Source of the DNA: Geothrix limicola | GTDB lineage: Bacteria; Acidobacteriota; Holophagae; Holophagales; Holophagaceae | Length of the DNA stretch: 64,000 nt | Direction of reading: 5' to 3' | Assembly: GCF_030268085.1 (NCBI RefSeq) | Contig: NZ_BSDE01000001.1 | Span: 248,001 to 312,000 of the forward strand | Part shown: piece by piece, positions 8,412 through 15,810 of the stretch | Layout of the letters: every line of letters starts with the position of its first letter | Numbering within the stretch: the first letter of the stretch is position 1 | Notes under the pieces: model-generated | Database searches by the model: none | Seen by the model: only the letters and a program-made list of their open reading frames with translations | What the model was told of the DNA's origin: nothing | Program-made: the position numbers and the translations under genes

Positions 8412-9548
8412 TCAACGCACGGGGTGCGCCTCGCGGGGACTGCAGGGCCGGCCCGTATCTTCGGCCAAGGCGGCGCTCACGATGCGGCCGCCCTGTACGA
8501 GCAGGCCGCCCAGCAGGCCCGGAGCCTCCGACACGGCGCCCTGCAGGCCCCGGTCCGCGATGAGCCGCATGAAGGGCAGGGTGGCGGCCACGAGGCTCTG
8601 GGTCGCCGCGCGCGGCACGAGGGCCGGGATGTTCGACACGCCGTAGTGGAGCACGCCCTCCTCCACGTAGAGCGGGTTGGAGAGCTTGGTCTGCCGCGAG
8701 GTTTCGGCGAGGCCGCCCATGTCGATGCCCACGTCGATGAGCACGGAGCCCCGTCGCATGGTCTTCAGCATGGTCCGGGTGATGAGCTTGGGCGTCAGGC
8801 GGCCGGGGATGGAGATGGCGCCGATCACGACATCGGACTGGGCCACCCGGGCGGCCAGGGTGGCGGGTGTGGACAGCGCCGTCTCCAGACGTCCCCCGGA
8901 AACATCCAGCAGCTTTGTCTCTACCTGCTTCAGCTGCGGGAGGGCGACGCCGAGCACGGTCACGGGGCAGCCGAGCCGCAGGAAGGCCCTGGCGGCCGCC
9001 TGGCCCACGACGCCGTCACCGACGACGAGCACGCGCGCGGGCGGCACGCCTTCGGCGCCCGAGAGCAGGATGCCGCTGCCGCAGAGCTCGCCTTCGCGAT
9101 GCTGGAGGGCCCAGGCGGCGATCTGCGCCGTCATCTGCCCGGCGATGGCGCTCATGGGCGTCAGCATGGGGCGGCTGCCGTCGGAGGCGGTGACGCCTTC
9201 GTAGGCGAGGCAAGTGATGCCGCTGGCGAGGACGGCGTCCAGCAGCTCGGGATCTCGGCCCAACTGCTGGTAGCAGGCCACGATGGTCCCGGCCCGCAGC
9301 CGGGCGTACTCGGCCTTCTGGATCTCCTTCACCTTGACGATCAGGGGGCAGGCGAAGGCCTCTTCGGGCGCGACGACGATGCGCGCGCCGGCCGCCACAT
9401 AGGCCTCGTCCCCGAAGCCGACGCGGGCTCCCGCGCCCGTTTCCACCCACACGGAATGCCCGCCCTCGACGAGGTTTCGGACGGCCTCGGGCGTGGCGCC
9501 CACCCGGGCTTCGCCGTCCTTGATTTCCTTCGGGATTCCGATCTGCAT
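8412..9548 (-). CDS. Alanine-dehydrogenase-like oxidoreductase with altered active site
   Basis: A 378-residue protein of the alanine dehydrogenase/pyridine nucleotide transhydrogenase family (PKEIKDGEARVGATP; Rossmann GDGVVG at about 177-182; DVGIDMGG). Compared with known alanine dehydrogenases, Arg15 and Lys74 are kept. The catalytic His in the canonical FTYLHLA block is Gln95 here (ACYQQLG). The acidic residue ending the second Rossmann strand (canonical VTVLDVN), which favours NAD, is Gly200 (VTVLGVA). A plain alanine dehydrogenase is therefore unlikely, and NADP(H) use is plausible. Its place in a hydroxyproline operon next to trans-3-hydroxyproline dehydratase suggests it may reduce delta-1-pyrroline-2-carboxylate to proline; this is a hypothesis. 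Confidence 0.85.
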   Translation of the reverse strand: MQIGIPKEIKDGEARVGATPEAVRNLVEGGHSVWVETGAGARVGFGDEAYVAAGARIVVAPEEAFACPLIVKVKEIQKAEYARLRAGTIVACYQQLGRDPELLDAVLASGITCLAYEGVTASDGSRPMLTPMSAIAGQMTAQIAAWALQHREGELCGSGILLSGAEGVPPARVLVVGDGVVGQAAARAFLRLGCPVTVLGVALPQLKQVETKLLDVSGGRLETALSTPATLAARVAQSDVVIGAISIPGRLTPKLITRTMLKTMRRGSVLIDVGIDMGGLAETSRQTKLSNPLYVEEGVLHYGVSNIPALVPRAATQSLVAATLPFMRLIADRGLQGAVSEAPGLLGGLLVQGGRIVSAALAEDTGRPCSPREAHPVR

Positions 9549-9617
9549 GGTGAGCTTCCTTTGCGTCGCGGGTGCGACCCCTTCAGGGTATGCGGCGCGA
9601 GCCGGGAAGGTTCGGGT

Positions 9618-11189
9618 TCAATGTTTCCCCATCACGCCGTCCCGCAGGCGCCAGAGGCCGAGCGGGTTGTCCTGGCGCAGCGGGGGAGGGAGCAGGCCCT
9701 CGGGCGTGTCCTGGTAGCACACGGGCCGGGCCCAGCGGGAGATGGCGCGGGTACCGACGGAAGTGGTCTGGGGCGCGCTGGTGGCGGGCCAGGGGCCGCC
9801 GTGCACCATGGCATGGCCCACTTCGACGCCGGTGGGCACGCCGTTGAACAGCACGCGCCCGGCCTTGGCGCTGAGCAGAGGCAGCAGGTCCGCGGCGAGG
9901 GCTTCATCGCCGTCGCCCGTCCAGAGGGTGGCCGTGAGCTGGCCCGACAGGGAGGCGAGCACGGCGCGCCGTTCTTCTTCGTCCTCGCAGGCTACGAGGA
10001 GCGTGAGCGGTCCGAAGACCTCCTCGGCCATGGAAGGCGTGGCGAGGAAGGTGCGGGCGCTGGTTTCCAGCAGGGCGGGGGCGCCGAAACGCGACGAGGT
10101 CCCCTGGGGTGCGAAGGCCAAGGTGGCGCCGGCGGCCTCCCGTTCGGCGCGTCCCTCGCGGTAGGCGCGTGCGATGCCTTCGCCGAGCATGGGTCCGGAT
10201 GTGCCACCGCTCAGGGTTTCCGCGAGGCCGTTGCGGAACGCGTCGAAACCCGGTCCCTTCACGGCCACGACGAGGCCCGGGCAGGTGCAGAACTGGCCGA
10301 CGCCATTCAGCACGGAGGCGCCGATGGCCTTGGCGATGGCTTCGCCGCGACCGGAGAGCGCCGCCGGCAGCACCGTCAGCGGATTCGCGCTGCCCATTTC
10401 GGCGTAGACGGGGATGGGCTCGGGGCGCGAAGCGGCGTGATCCAGGAGGGCCTTGCCGCCGCGGTAGGAACCCGTGAAGCCCACGGCGCGGATGGCGGGA
10501 TGCCGCACGAGCCGGGCGGCGACGGCATGGCCCCCATCGAAGAGCAGGCTGAAGGTGCCGGAAGGCAGGCCGAGCGCCGCGATGGCCCGCAGCGTGACGC
10601 GTGCCACCAGTTCACTGGTGCCGGGATTCAGCGGGTGCGCCTTAGCCACCACGGGGCAGCCCGCGGCCAGGGCCGAGGCGGTGTCGCCGCCCAGGGCGCC
10701 GAAGGCCAGGGGGAAGTTGGAAGCCCCGAAGACGGCCACGGGGCCGAGGGGTTGCAGGGCGGAACGCAGATCAGGCTTGGGCAGCGGCGCGCGCGCCGGA
10801 TCGCCCTTGTCGAGGCGCGCCTCGACCCAGGAACCCTCTTCGGCCACGTCCGCGAAGAGACGCAGCTGGAAGCAGGTGCGGCCCAGTTCGCCGCGCACGC
10901 GGGCCTCGGGCAGGCCGCTTTCGGTCATGGCCAGGGGCACCAGGTCTGGCGCCGCGGCTTCGAGGCCCTCGGCGATGGCGCGCAGCAGGGCGGCCCGCTT
11001 GCTTCCAGGCAGCGCGCCGAAAGTGGGCGCGGCAGCCTGGGCCAGCGCCACCGCCCGATCCACCTCGGCCTCGGTGGCGCTGTGGAAGAGGGGCTCCAGG
11101 GCCTCGCCCGTGGCGGGATTCACGGCCTGGAAGGTCGCGGATCCCCGCTGGCCGGGTTCAGAACCGAGAAGAGAGAGGCCTTGGAGCAT
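9618..11189 (-). CDS. 2-oxoglutarate semialdehyde dehydrogenase (aldehyde dehydrogenase family)
   Basis: A 523-residue aldehyde dehydrogenase of the type that oxidises 2,5-dioxopentanoate (2-oxoglutarate semialdehyde) to 2-oxoglutarate. Visible family parts are NPATGE near residue 24, the cofactor region FGASNFPLAFG (about 154-164), GFTGSYRGGKAL, the general base Glu264 (AEMGSANP) and the nucleophile Cys301 (GQFCTCPG). The FCT-PG form is typical of the hydroxyproline/pentose-linked subgroup. AGGTG lies before the ATG. It follows the deaminase gene and catalyses the last step of 4-hydroxyproline breakdown, feeding the TCA cycle. Cofactor preference cannot be settled from sequence alone. Confidence 0.9.
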   Translation of the reverse strand: MLQGLSLLGSEPGQRGSATFQAVNPATGEALEPLFHSATEAEVDRAVALAQAAAPTFGALPGSKRAALLRAIAEGLEAAAPDLVPLAMTESGLPEARVRGELGRTCFQLRLFADVAEEGSWVEARLDKGDPARAPLPKPDLRSALQPLGPVAVFGASNFPLAFGALGGDTASALAAGCPVVAKAHPLNPGTSELVARVTLRAIAALGLPSGTFSLLFDGGHAVAARLVRHPAIRAVGFTGSYRGGKALLDHAASRPEPIPVYAEMGSANPLTVLPAALSGRGEAIAKAIGASVLNGVGQFCTCPGLVVAVKGPGFDAFRNGLAETLSGGTSGPMLGEGIARAYREGRAEREAAGATLAFAPQGTSSRFGAPALLETSARTFLATPSMAEEVFGPLTLLVACEDEEERRAVLASLSGQLTATLWTGDGDEALAADLLPLLSAKAGRVLFNGVPTGVEVGHAMVHGGPWPATSAPQTTSVGTRAISRWARPVCYQDTPEGLLPPPLRQDNPLGLWRLRDGVMGKH

Positions 11190-11223
11190 ATGTCACCTGA
11201 GGGAGGAAAGCGGTTGAAAGGGC

Positions 11224-12132
11224 CTAGGCGCGGGTCGGCAGCGCCTCGTTCAGCGTGGCCTGGGCCTGCTTCAGTACTGCCAGGGCCGCCTCGCGCTCGG
11301 CGCCGACGAGGGCCGCGCGGGGGGCGCGCATGCGCTCGCTGCCCCAGCCCATCTCCTGCTGCACGAGCTTGATGAGCTGCACGAACTTGGGCACGGTGTC
11401 CATGCGCAGCAGGGGCAGGAACCAGGCGTAGAGGCGGAAGGCCTCGTCGAACTTGCCGGCGCGGCTGAGTTCGAAGAGCTCCACGCTCTCCTTGGGGAAG
11501 GCATTGACGAGGCCGGCGATCCAGAAGGAGGCGCCCATGGCCACGCCTTCCATGAGGCAGTCGTCCACGCCCACGCCCAGCACGAGGCGGTCGCCGATGA
11601 GGGCGCGGATGGCGGCGATGCGGCGGGCATCGGTGCTGCTCTCCTTCACGGCCACGAGGTTGGCGTGGCGCTTGGCCATCTCGGCGATCTGCTCGGGCAG
11701 GAAGTCGACCTTGTAGGCCACGGGGTTGTTGTAGAGGAGGCAGGGCAGGGGCGTGGCGTCGATGACGGCATCGAGGTGCGCGCGCATCTCGGCCCAGTCG
11801 CCCACGTAGACGTAGGGCGGAAGCACCATGAGGCCCTTGGCGCCCACGGCCTCGGCGGCCTTGGCGAGGCGCACGGCCTCGGCGGTGCTGAGGGCTGCGA
11901 TGCCCGCGATCACGGGCTTGTCGCCGGCGGCGAGCACGCAGGTACGGATGACCTCGACCTTCTCGTCGAAGCTCAGCGTGGCGCCTTCGCCGAGGGAACC
12001 GCAGGGCACGAGGCCCGAGCAGCCGTTGGCCAGCATCCAGCGGGCGTGGGCGTCCATGACGGCGAAGTTGACCGTGTCATCGGCGAGGAAGGGCGTGGTG
12101 ATGGCGGGAATGACGCCCTGGAAGGGATTCAT
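11224..12132 (-). CDS. Delta-1-pyrroline-4-hydroxy-2-carboxylate deaminase (DapA/NAL family)
   Basis: A 302-residue TIM-barrel protein of the dihydrodipicolinate synthase/N-acetylneuraminate lyase family, with Schiff-base Lys163 (VAVKESS), Tyr134 (LLYNNPV) and the GSLGEGATLS loop (45-54). In hydroxyproline operons this family deaminates pyrroline-4-hydroxy-2-carboxylate to 2-oxoglutarate semialdehyde, and the flanking genes supply the preceding and following enzymes. The start at 12132 is set by a 4-base ATGA overlap with the upstream dehydrogenase gene and by GGAG before it. A longer frame to 12216 exists, but its extra 28 residues are out-of-frame translation of the neighbour. Confidence 0.9.
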   Translation of the reverse strand: MNPFQGVIPAITTPFLADDTVNFAVMDAHARWMLANGCSGLVPCGSLGEGATLSFDEKVEVIRTCVLAAGDKPVIAGIAALSTAEAVRLAKAAEAVGAKGLMVLPPYVYVGDWAEMRAHLDAVIDATPLPCLLYNNPVAYKVDFLPEQIAEMAKRHANLVAVKESSTDARRIAAIRALIGDRLVLGVGVDDCLMEGVAMGASFWIAGLVNAFPKESVELFELSRAGKFDEAFRLYAWFLPLLRMDTVPKFVQLIKLVQQEMGWGSERMRAPRAALVGAEREAALAVLKQAQATLNEALPTRA

Positions 12133-13385
12133 GGCTGCTCCGTGGGTGAAAGGGCGCCGACGAGGTCGGCGAAGGTGGTGGGAACGAGGGGCTGGTTGGG
12201 CCCGCCCGGGGCCCATCCGAAGAGGAATTCCGCGGCGGGTCCGCAGGTGCGGCCCTGGCAGCGACCCATGCCGCAGCGGGCGTGCAGGCGGGCGTCGCGG
12301 CCCCGGGCGAAGGATTGGAGTGCGCCCACGCTCACGTCCTCGCAGCGGCAGAGCATCGTCTCGGGCGTGGCGAGTCCGCGCAGCTCGGGACGCAGGGCGT
12401 GCGCCGCCTCCAGGGCCCGTCCCCAGGCGCGGCTGCGCGCAGCGGCGGGGATGTGGCGCCGGGCTTCGTCCTCAAGCCCGGTGGCCGCAAGGCCCGCGAG
12501 ATGGCCTTCGGTCAGGGCCTTGTCCACGCCGCCGATGCCCGTGGATTCCCCGGCGGCGAACACGCCGGCCACGGAGGTGCGCTGCAGCTCATCGACCGCC
12601 ACCGCGCCCTCGTGGATGGCGCATCCCAGGAGGCGGGCCAGGTCGAGGTTGGGCACCAGTCCGAAGCCGCAGGCGAGCAGGTCGGCCTCCAGCACACGGG
12701 CTCCCTTGGGCGTATTCAGGTGCACGCGTTCCAGGCGTCCTTCGCCTTCCGCGCGGGTCACCCAGGCGCCCGCCTGCGTGGGCAGGCTCAGGAAGGGCAG
12801 GGCCTGGAGCAGGAGTTTCGGACGCGCGAGCAGGCCGGGGATGAGCGAAACCAGGGCACGGTTGGGCGCCTGCTCGGCCACCGTGAGCACGCGCGCGCCC
12901 TGGCTGCGCAGGTGCGAAGCCACCGCCAGCAGCAGGGGGCCGCTGCCCGCCACCACCACGCGCTTGCCCCTCACCTCCAGGCCGCCTTTGACGAGCCCCT
13001 GCAGGGCGCCTGCGCCGAGCACGCCCGGCAGCGTCCATCCGGGAAAAGGCAGGAAGCGCTCGCGCGCCCCGCTGGCAAGGACGAGGCGGTCGTAGGACAG
13101 GACCTCGGGGCCATGGGGCCCGATGAGGCCCAGGCTGCCGGGCCCGGGCGCCGTGACGATGCGGCAGCCCATGCGCAGGACGACCCCGCTGGTGCGCAGC
13201 GCGTGGAAGTGGGCCCCGGCCTTGCCGGGCGCGTCCTTGCGCCAGAGCCCGCGCCAGATCTGGCCGCCGGGCTCGGGCAGCGCATCCACGAGGGTGACGT
13301 CGGCGCCTAGCGCTTCGGCGGCCAGGGCGGCGCCGAGGCCCGCCGGACCGGCGCCCAGCACGAGGATCCGCGGCGCCCTAGCCAC
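12129..13385 (-). CDS. D-hydroxyproline dehydrogenase, alpha subunit (HcnB-like flavoprotein)
   Basis: A 418-residue FAD-linked oxidoreductase. The N-terminus is a dinucleotide-binding fold (RILVLGAGPAGLGAA, then a second motif VVVAGSGPLLLA around residues 140-150). The C-terminus carries a Cys-rich iron-sulfur region (LCRCEDV and ARCGMGRCQGRTC). This is the architecture of the large subunit of hydrogen-cyanide-synthase-like amino-acid dehydrogenases, including the three-part D-hydroxyproline dehydrogenase. The start is a GTG at 13385: GGAGGT precedes it by about 5 bases and it overlaps the small-subunit stop by 8 bases. The product oxidises D-4-hydroxyproline to pyrroline-4-hydroxy-2-carboxylate together with the next two subunits. 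Confidence 0.88.
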   Translation of the reverse strand: MARAPRILVLGAGPAGLGAALAAEALGADVTLVDALPEPGGQIWRGLWRKDAPGKAGAHFHALRTSGVVLRMGCRIVTAPGPGSLGLIGPHGPEVLSYDRLVLASGARERFLPFPGWTLPGVLGAGALQGLVKGGLEVRGKRVVVAGSGPLLLAVASHLRSQGARVLTVAEQAPNRALVSLIPGLLARPKLLLQALPFLSLPTQAGAWVTRAEGEGRLERVHLNTPKGARVLEADLLACGFGLVPNLDLARLLGCAIHEGAVAVDELQRTSVAGVFAAGESTGIGGVDKALTEGHLAGLAATGLEDEARRHIPAAARSRAWGRALEAAHALRPELRGLATPETMLCRCEDVSVGALQSFARGRDARLHARCGMGRCQGRTCGPAAEFLFGWAPGGPNQPLVPTTFADLVGALSPTEQP

Positions 13386-13605
13386 GGCGCACCTCCATGC
13401 CTTCCCGTGCGGGCGTGAGGCAGGCCAGCACCTCGCGGCCTTCCAATTGGACGCGGCATTCGAAGCATTGGCCCATGCCGCAGAGGGGGCCGCGCGGCTC
13501 GCCCGAGAGGCTGCGGCAGGCCACGGGCGGAAGGCCCAGGGCCGCCACCAGCAGGGCGCCTTCGGCCACGTCGACGGGCCGGCCATCCACGATGACTCTA
13601 GGCAT
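13378..13605 (-). CDS. D-hydroxyproline dehydrogenase, gamma subunit ([2Fe-2S] ferredoxin-like)
   Basis: A 75-residue protein with the ferredoxin/HcnA-like cysteine pattern CGMGQCFEC followed about a dozen residues later by ACLTP, so four Cys can bind a [2Fe-2S] cluster. It is the small electron-transfer subunit of the D-hydroxyproline dehydrogenase complex. It lies 8 bases after the beta-subunit stop and overlaps the start of the alpha subunit. The tight packing beta-gamma-alpha supports a single complex. The family is usually 80-110 residues, so this copy is compact. Confidence 0.88.
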   Translation of the reverse strand: MPRVIVDGRPVDVAEGALLVAALGLPPVACRSLSGEPRGPLCGMGQCFECRVQLEGREVLACLTPAREGMEVRRG

Positions 13606-13613
13606 GGATCACC

Positions 13614-14732
13614 CTAGGCATGGGCCAGCTCCGGGAAGCGCGAAGGCAGGTAGGGCGCGGGATCGATGGCCGGCTTCCGCCCGAGCACTTCGGCGGCGAT
13701 GAGTTCGGCGGTGGCGGGGGCTGTGGTGATGCCCAGGCCCTCGTGGCCGCAGGCCAGGAGGACGCCAGGGTGGCCGGGCAGGGGCCCGATGAGCGGGCGG
13801 TGATCCGGCGTGATGGGGCGGAAGCCCGTCCAGGCGCGGACCACGGAGACCTGGGCGAGGTCAGGTACGTAGGAGAGGGCCTGTTCGATCATGCGCCGCA
13901 GCAGGGTGGTGCGGATATCCGGCGCCTCGTCCCCGAACTGGCGGCTGGATCCCAGGAGCAGCTGACCATTGGGCCGCGGCTGCAGGTTGAAGGCCACGCT
14001 GTCGGTGTCGGAACCATGGGCGGATTTGAGGTAGCCGAGTTCCACCAGCTGGTGGTGGAGGAAGCCGGGACGCCGTTCGGTGATGGCCAGGTGGCCCTTG
14101 CGCCGCACGAGGGGAAGCCTCGGGATCAGGGCTTTCGACGCGCTGCCCGCCGCCAGCACCACGCATCCGGCCGACAGGGCGGTGCCATCCGCCAGCCGCA
14201 GGCCATGGGGTTCCAGCGAGGCCACCCGGATTCCCGTGAGGATGCGCGCGCCCGCGCGCTGGGCCGCTTCCGCCAGCAGGCGCGCGCCCGCGGGCGGGTA
14301 GATCACCGAATCGCCGGGCACGCGCATGCCGCCGGGCAGGTGCGGGGCCAGGTGGGGTTCCGCTTCGTGCAGGGCGCGGGCATCGAGCAGTTCCGCCTCG
14401 ATGCCCGCGGCGCGGTAGGCCTCGCAGCGGGGCTTCACGAGGGCCATCTCCTCCTCGTCGGCCGCCACCCACAGGGTGCCGCAGGGATCCAGTTCCAGCG
14501 CCGCGCCCAGATCTGGGGCCAGCGCGTTCCAGCGGGCCTGGCCCAGGCGGCAGAGGGCCAGTTCGGCGTCGGAACCGTCCAGGGCCACCAGGTGCCCCAT
14601 GGCCGCGGCCGTGGCGCCGCCACCCAGGCCTTCGGCCTCAAGCAGCGTGACGCGGCAGCCCTCGGTCGCGAGGGCCTGCGCGCAGGCGGCGCCCACGACG
14701 CCGCCGCCCACGATGAGGACGTCCGGGTTCAC
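13614..14732 (-). CDS. D-hydroxyproline dehydrogenase, beta subunit (DAO-family FAD oxidoreductase)
   Basis: A 372-residue protein of the D-amino-acid oxidase/glycine oxidase fold, with an N-terminal FAD site (VLIVGGGVVGAACA followed by Glu in LLEAE) and the C-terminal block TGFRPITPDHRPLIGPLPG. It is the substrate-oxidising FAD subunit of the HcnC type. The start is a GTG at 14732 that overlaps the epimerase stop as GTGA, so translation is probably coupled; no strong separate ribosome site is seen. A longer frame reaching 15407 is out-of-frame translation across the epimerase gene. The position next to the epimerase fits a substrate handed over as the D-isomer. Confidence 0.88.
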   Translation of the reverse strand: MNPDVLIVGGGVVGAACAQALATEGCRVTLLEAEGLGGGATAAAMGHLVALDGSDAELALCRLGQARWNALAPDLGAALELDPCGTLWVAADEEEMALVKPRCEAYRAAGIEAELLDARALHEAEPHLAPHLPGGMRVPGDSVIYPPAGARLLAEAAQRAGARILTGIRVASLEPHGLRLADGTALSAGCVVLAAGSASKALIPRLPLVRRKGHLAITERRPGFLHHQLVELGYLKSAHGSDTDSVAFNLQPRPNGQLLLGSSRQFGDEAPDIRTTLLRRMIEQALSYVPDLAQVSVVRAWTGFRPITPDHRPLIGPLPGHPGVLLACGHEGLGITTAPATAELIAAEVLGRKPAIDPAPYLPSRFPELAHA

Positions 14733-15676
14733 GAGGGGATCCCGAAGGCGAAGGGATCCTCGAGGTCGAGGATCAGGATGGCTTCGGCGGTGATGTAGGC
14801 GCGTCCCTGGATGTGGGGGAGCACCTGCCCGTTCACCCTGGACATCCAGCCCGTGAAGACCGAACCCACCAGACTCTCCTGGCGCCACACCTGGTCTTCG
14901 ATCAGCTTGCCTTCGTCGAGCAGGCAGGCCAGCTTGGCGGAGGTGCCCGTGCCGCAGGGGCTGCGGTCCCACTCCATGCCGGGGCAGAGCACGAAGTTCC
15001 GGCCGTGGTTCGCGCGGTTGGCTGCCGGCCCCGTGAGTTCGATGTGATCGATCTCGGCGCCGTGCTCGCCCGTGATGCTCGCCGGGCCGAGGGCCTCGCG
15101 GATGGCGCAGGCGGCCTCCTGCAGACGGCGCAGGTTGGAAGGACGCAGGTCGAGGCCATGGTCCTCCACGAGGAAGAACCAGTTGCCGCCCCAGGCCACG
15201 TCGCCGTGAACGAGGCCGAGGCCGGGCACCTGAACCGGGACCTGGCGCCGGTATCGATGGGATGGCACGTTGATCACCACGGCGGTGCCGTCCACCCTCA
15301 GCTCGGCCTCCACCACGCCCACGGGGGTGTCGATGCGCAGGCGGCCAGGTTGCAGGCGCCCCAGGTGGCGCAGGGTCTCCACCACGCCGAGGGTGCCGTG
15401 ACCGCACATGCCCAGCACGCCGACGTTGTTGAAGAAGATGATGCCGAGGTCGCAGCCGGGTTCATGGGGTTCCACCAGCAGGGCGCCCACGAGGACTTCC
15501 GAGGCCCGGGGTTCGCAGGCCACGGCCCGGCGCCAGGCGTCGTGGACCGTCATGAGCCGTTCGCGGCGTTCGCTCAGGGGGCCACTGCCGAGATCGGGCG
15601 CGCCCTCGAGCACCACGCGGGTCGGCTCGCCGCCGGTATGGCTATCGACGACGCAGATGGATAAGCGACTGGCCAT
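14729..15676 (-). CDS. 4-hydroxyproline 2-epimerase (proline racemase family)
   Basis: A 315-residue proline racemase homologue with both catalytic cysteines: Cys91 (GMCGHGTLG) and Cys241 (DRSPCGTGTSA). DSHTGGEPTRVV opens the fold. Two Cys allow two-base epimerisation of trans-4-hydroxy-L-proline to cis-4-hydroxy-D-proline, and the three-subunit D-hydroxyproline dehydrogenase directly downstream supports this substrate over proline. The start is placed at 15676 because AAGGA lies about 7 bases before it; an in-frame ATG at 15703 has poorer context. It is the first gene of the operon, transcribed away from the AraC-type regulator. Confidence 0.9.
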   Translation of the reverse strand: MASRLSICVVDSHTGGEPTRVVLEGAPDLGSGPLSERRERLMTVHDAWRRAVACEPRASEVLVGALLVEPHEPGCDLGIIFFNNVGVLGMCGHGTLGVVETLRHLGRLQPGRLRIDTPVGVVEAELRVDGTAVVINVPSHRYRRQVPVQVPGLGLVHGDVAWGGNWFFLVEDHGLDLRPSNLRRLQEAACAIREALGPASITGEHGAEIDHIELTGPAANRANHGRNFVLCPGMEWDRSPCGTGTSAKLACLLDEGKLIEDQVWRQESLVGSVFTGWMSRVNGQVLPHIQGRAYITAEAILILDLEDPFAFGIPS

Positions 15677-15709
15677 GGACGTTCCTTCAGGGGAAGGCCT
15701 CATCTTGTC

Positions 15710-15715
15710 GTTATA
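15710..15715 (-). promoter_or_regulatory. Candidate -10 box of the hydroxyproline operon
   Basis: On the minus strand the hexamer is TATAAC, 34 bases before the epimerase ATG. The sequence at the -35 position (about TGAGAC) is poor and is overlapped by the near arm of the inverted repeat at 15729-15768. This is the arrangement expected of a promoter that needs an activator bound next to RNA polymerase. Confidence 0.45.
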
Positions 15716-15728
15716 GGGTGCGGGCGGT

Positions 15729-15768
15729 CTTGTCTCATTCTCCTGTCATGACCGGCGAATGAGACAAG
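15729..15768. promoter_or_regulatory. Inverted-repeat operator for the PAS/AraC regulator
   Basis: CTTGTCTCATTC (15729-15740) and GAATGAGACAAG (15757-15768) are perfect 12-base inverted arms with a 16-base spacer. Allowing one mismatch the arms extend to 15 bases (CTTGTCTCATTCnCC). The repeat sits in the 134-base gap between the divergent epimerase and AraC-type genes. It is the natural candidate binding site for that regulator, controlling the operon and probably itself. Confidence 0.7.
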
Positions 15769-15810
15769 GATGGGACCGGAGGTGCATCCAGGCGGGTTAG
15801 ACTGCCTGAC

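Noticed and set aside
8220-11372. A 1050-codon open frame on the plus strand opposite the alanine-dehydrogenase-like and aldehyde dehydrogenase genes
   Set aside because: It is antisense to well-recognised enzymes; its translation is Gly/His/Gln-rich with no family features, a common effect of high G/C in third positions.
11224-12216. Longer start for the deaminase gene at 12216
   Set aside because: The extra 28 residues are Arg/Pro-rich translation of the dehydrogenase gene in another frame; the ATGA overlap and GGAG support 12132.
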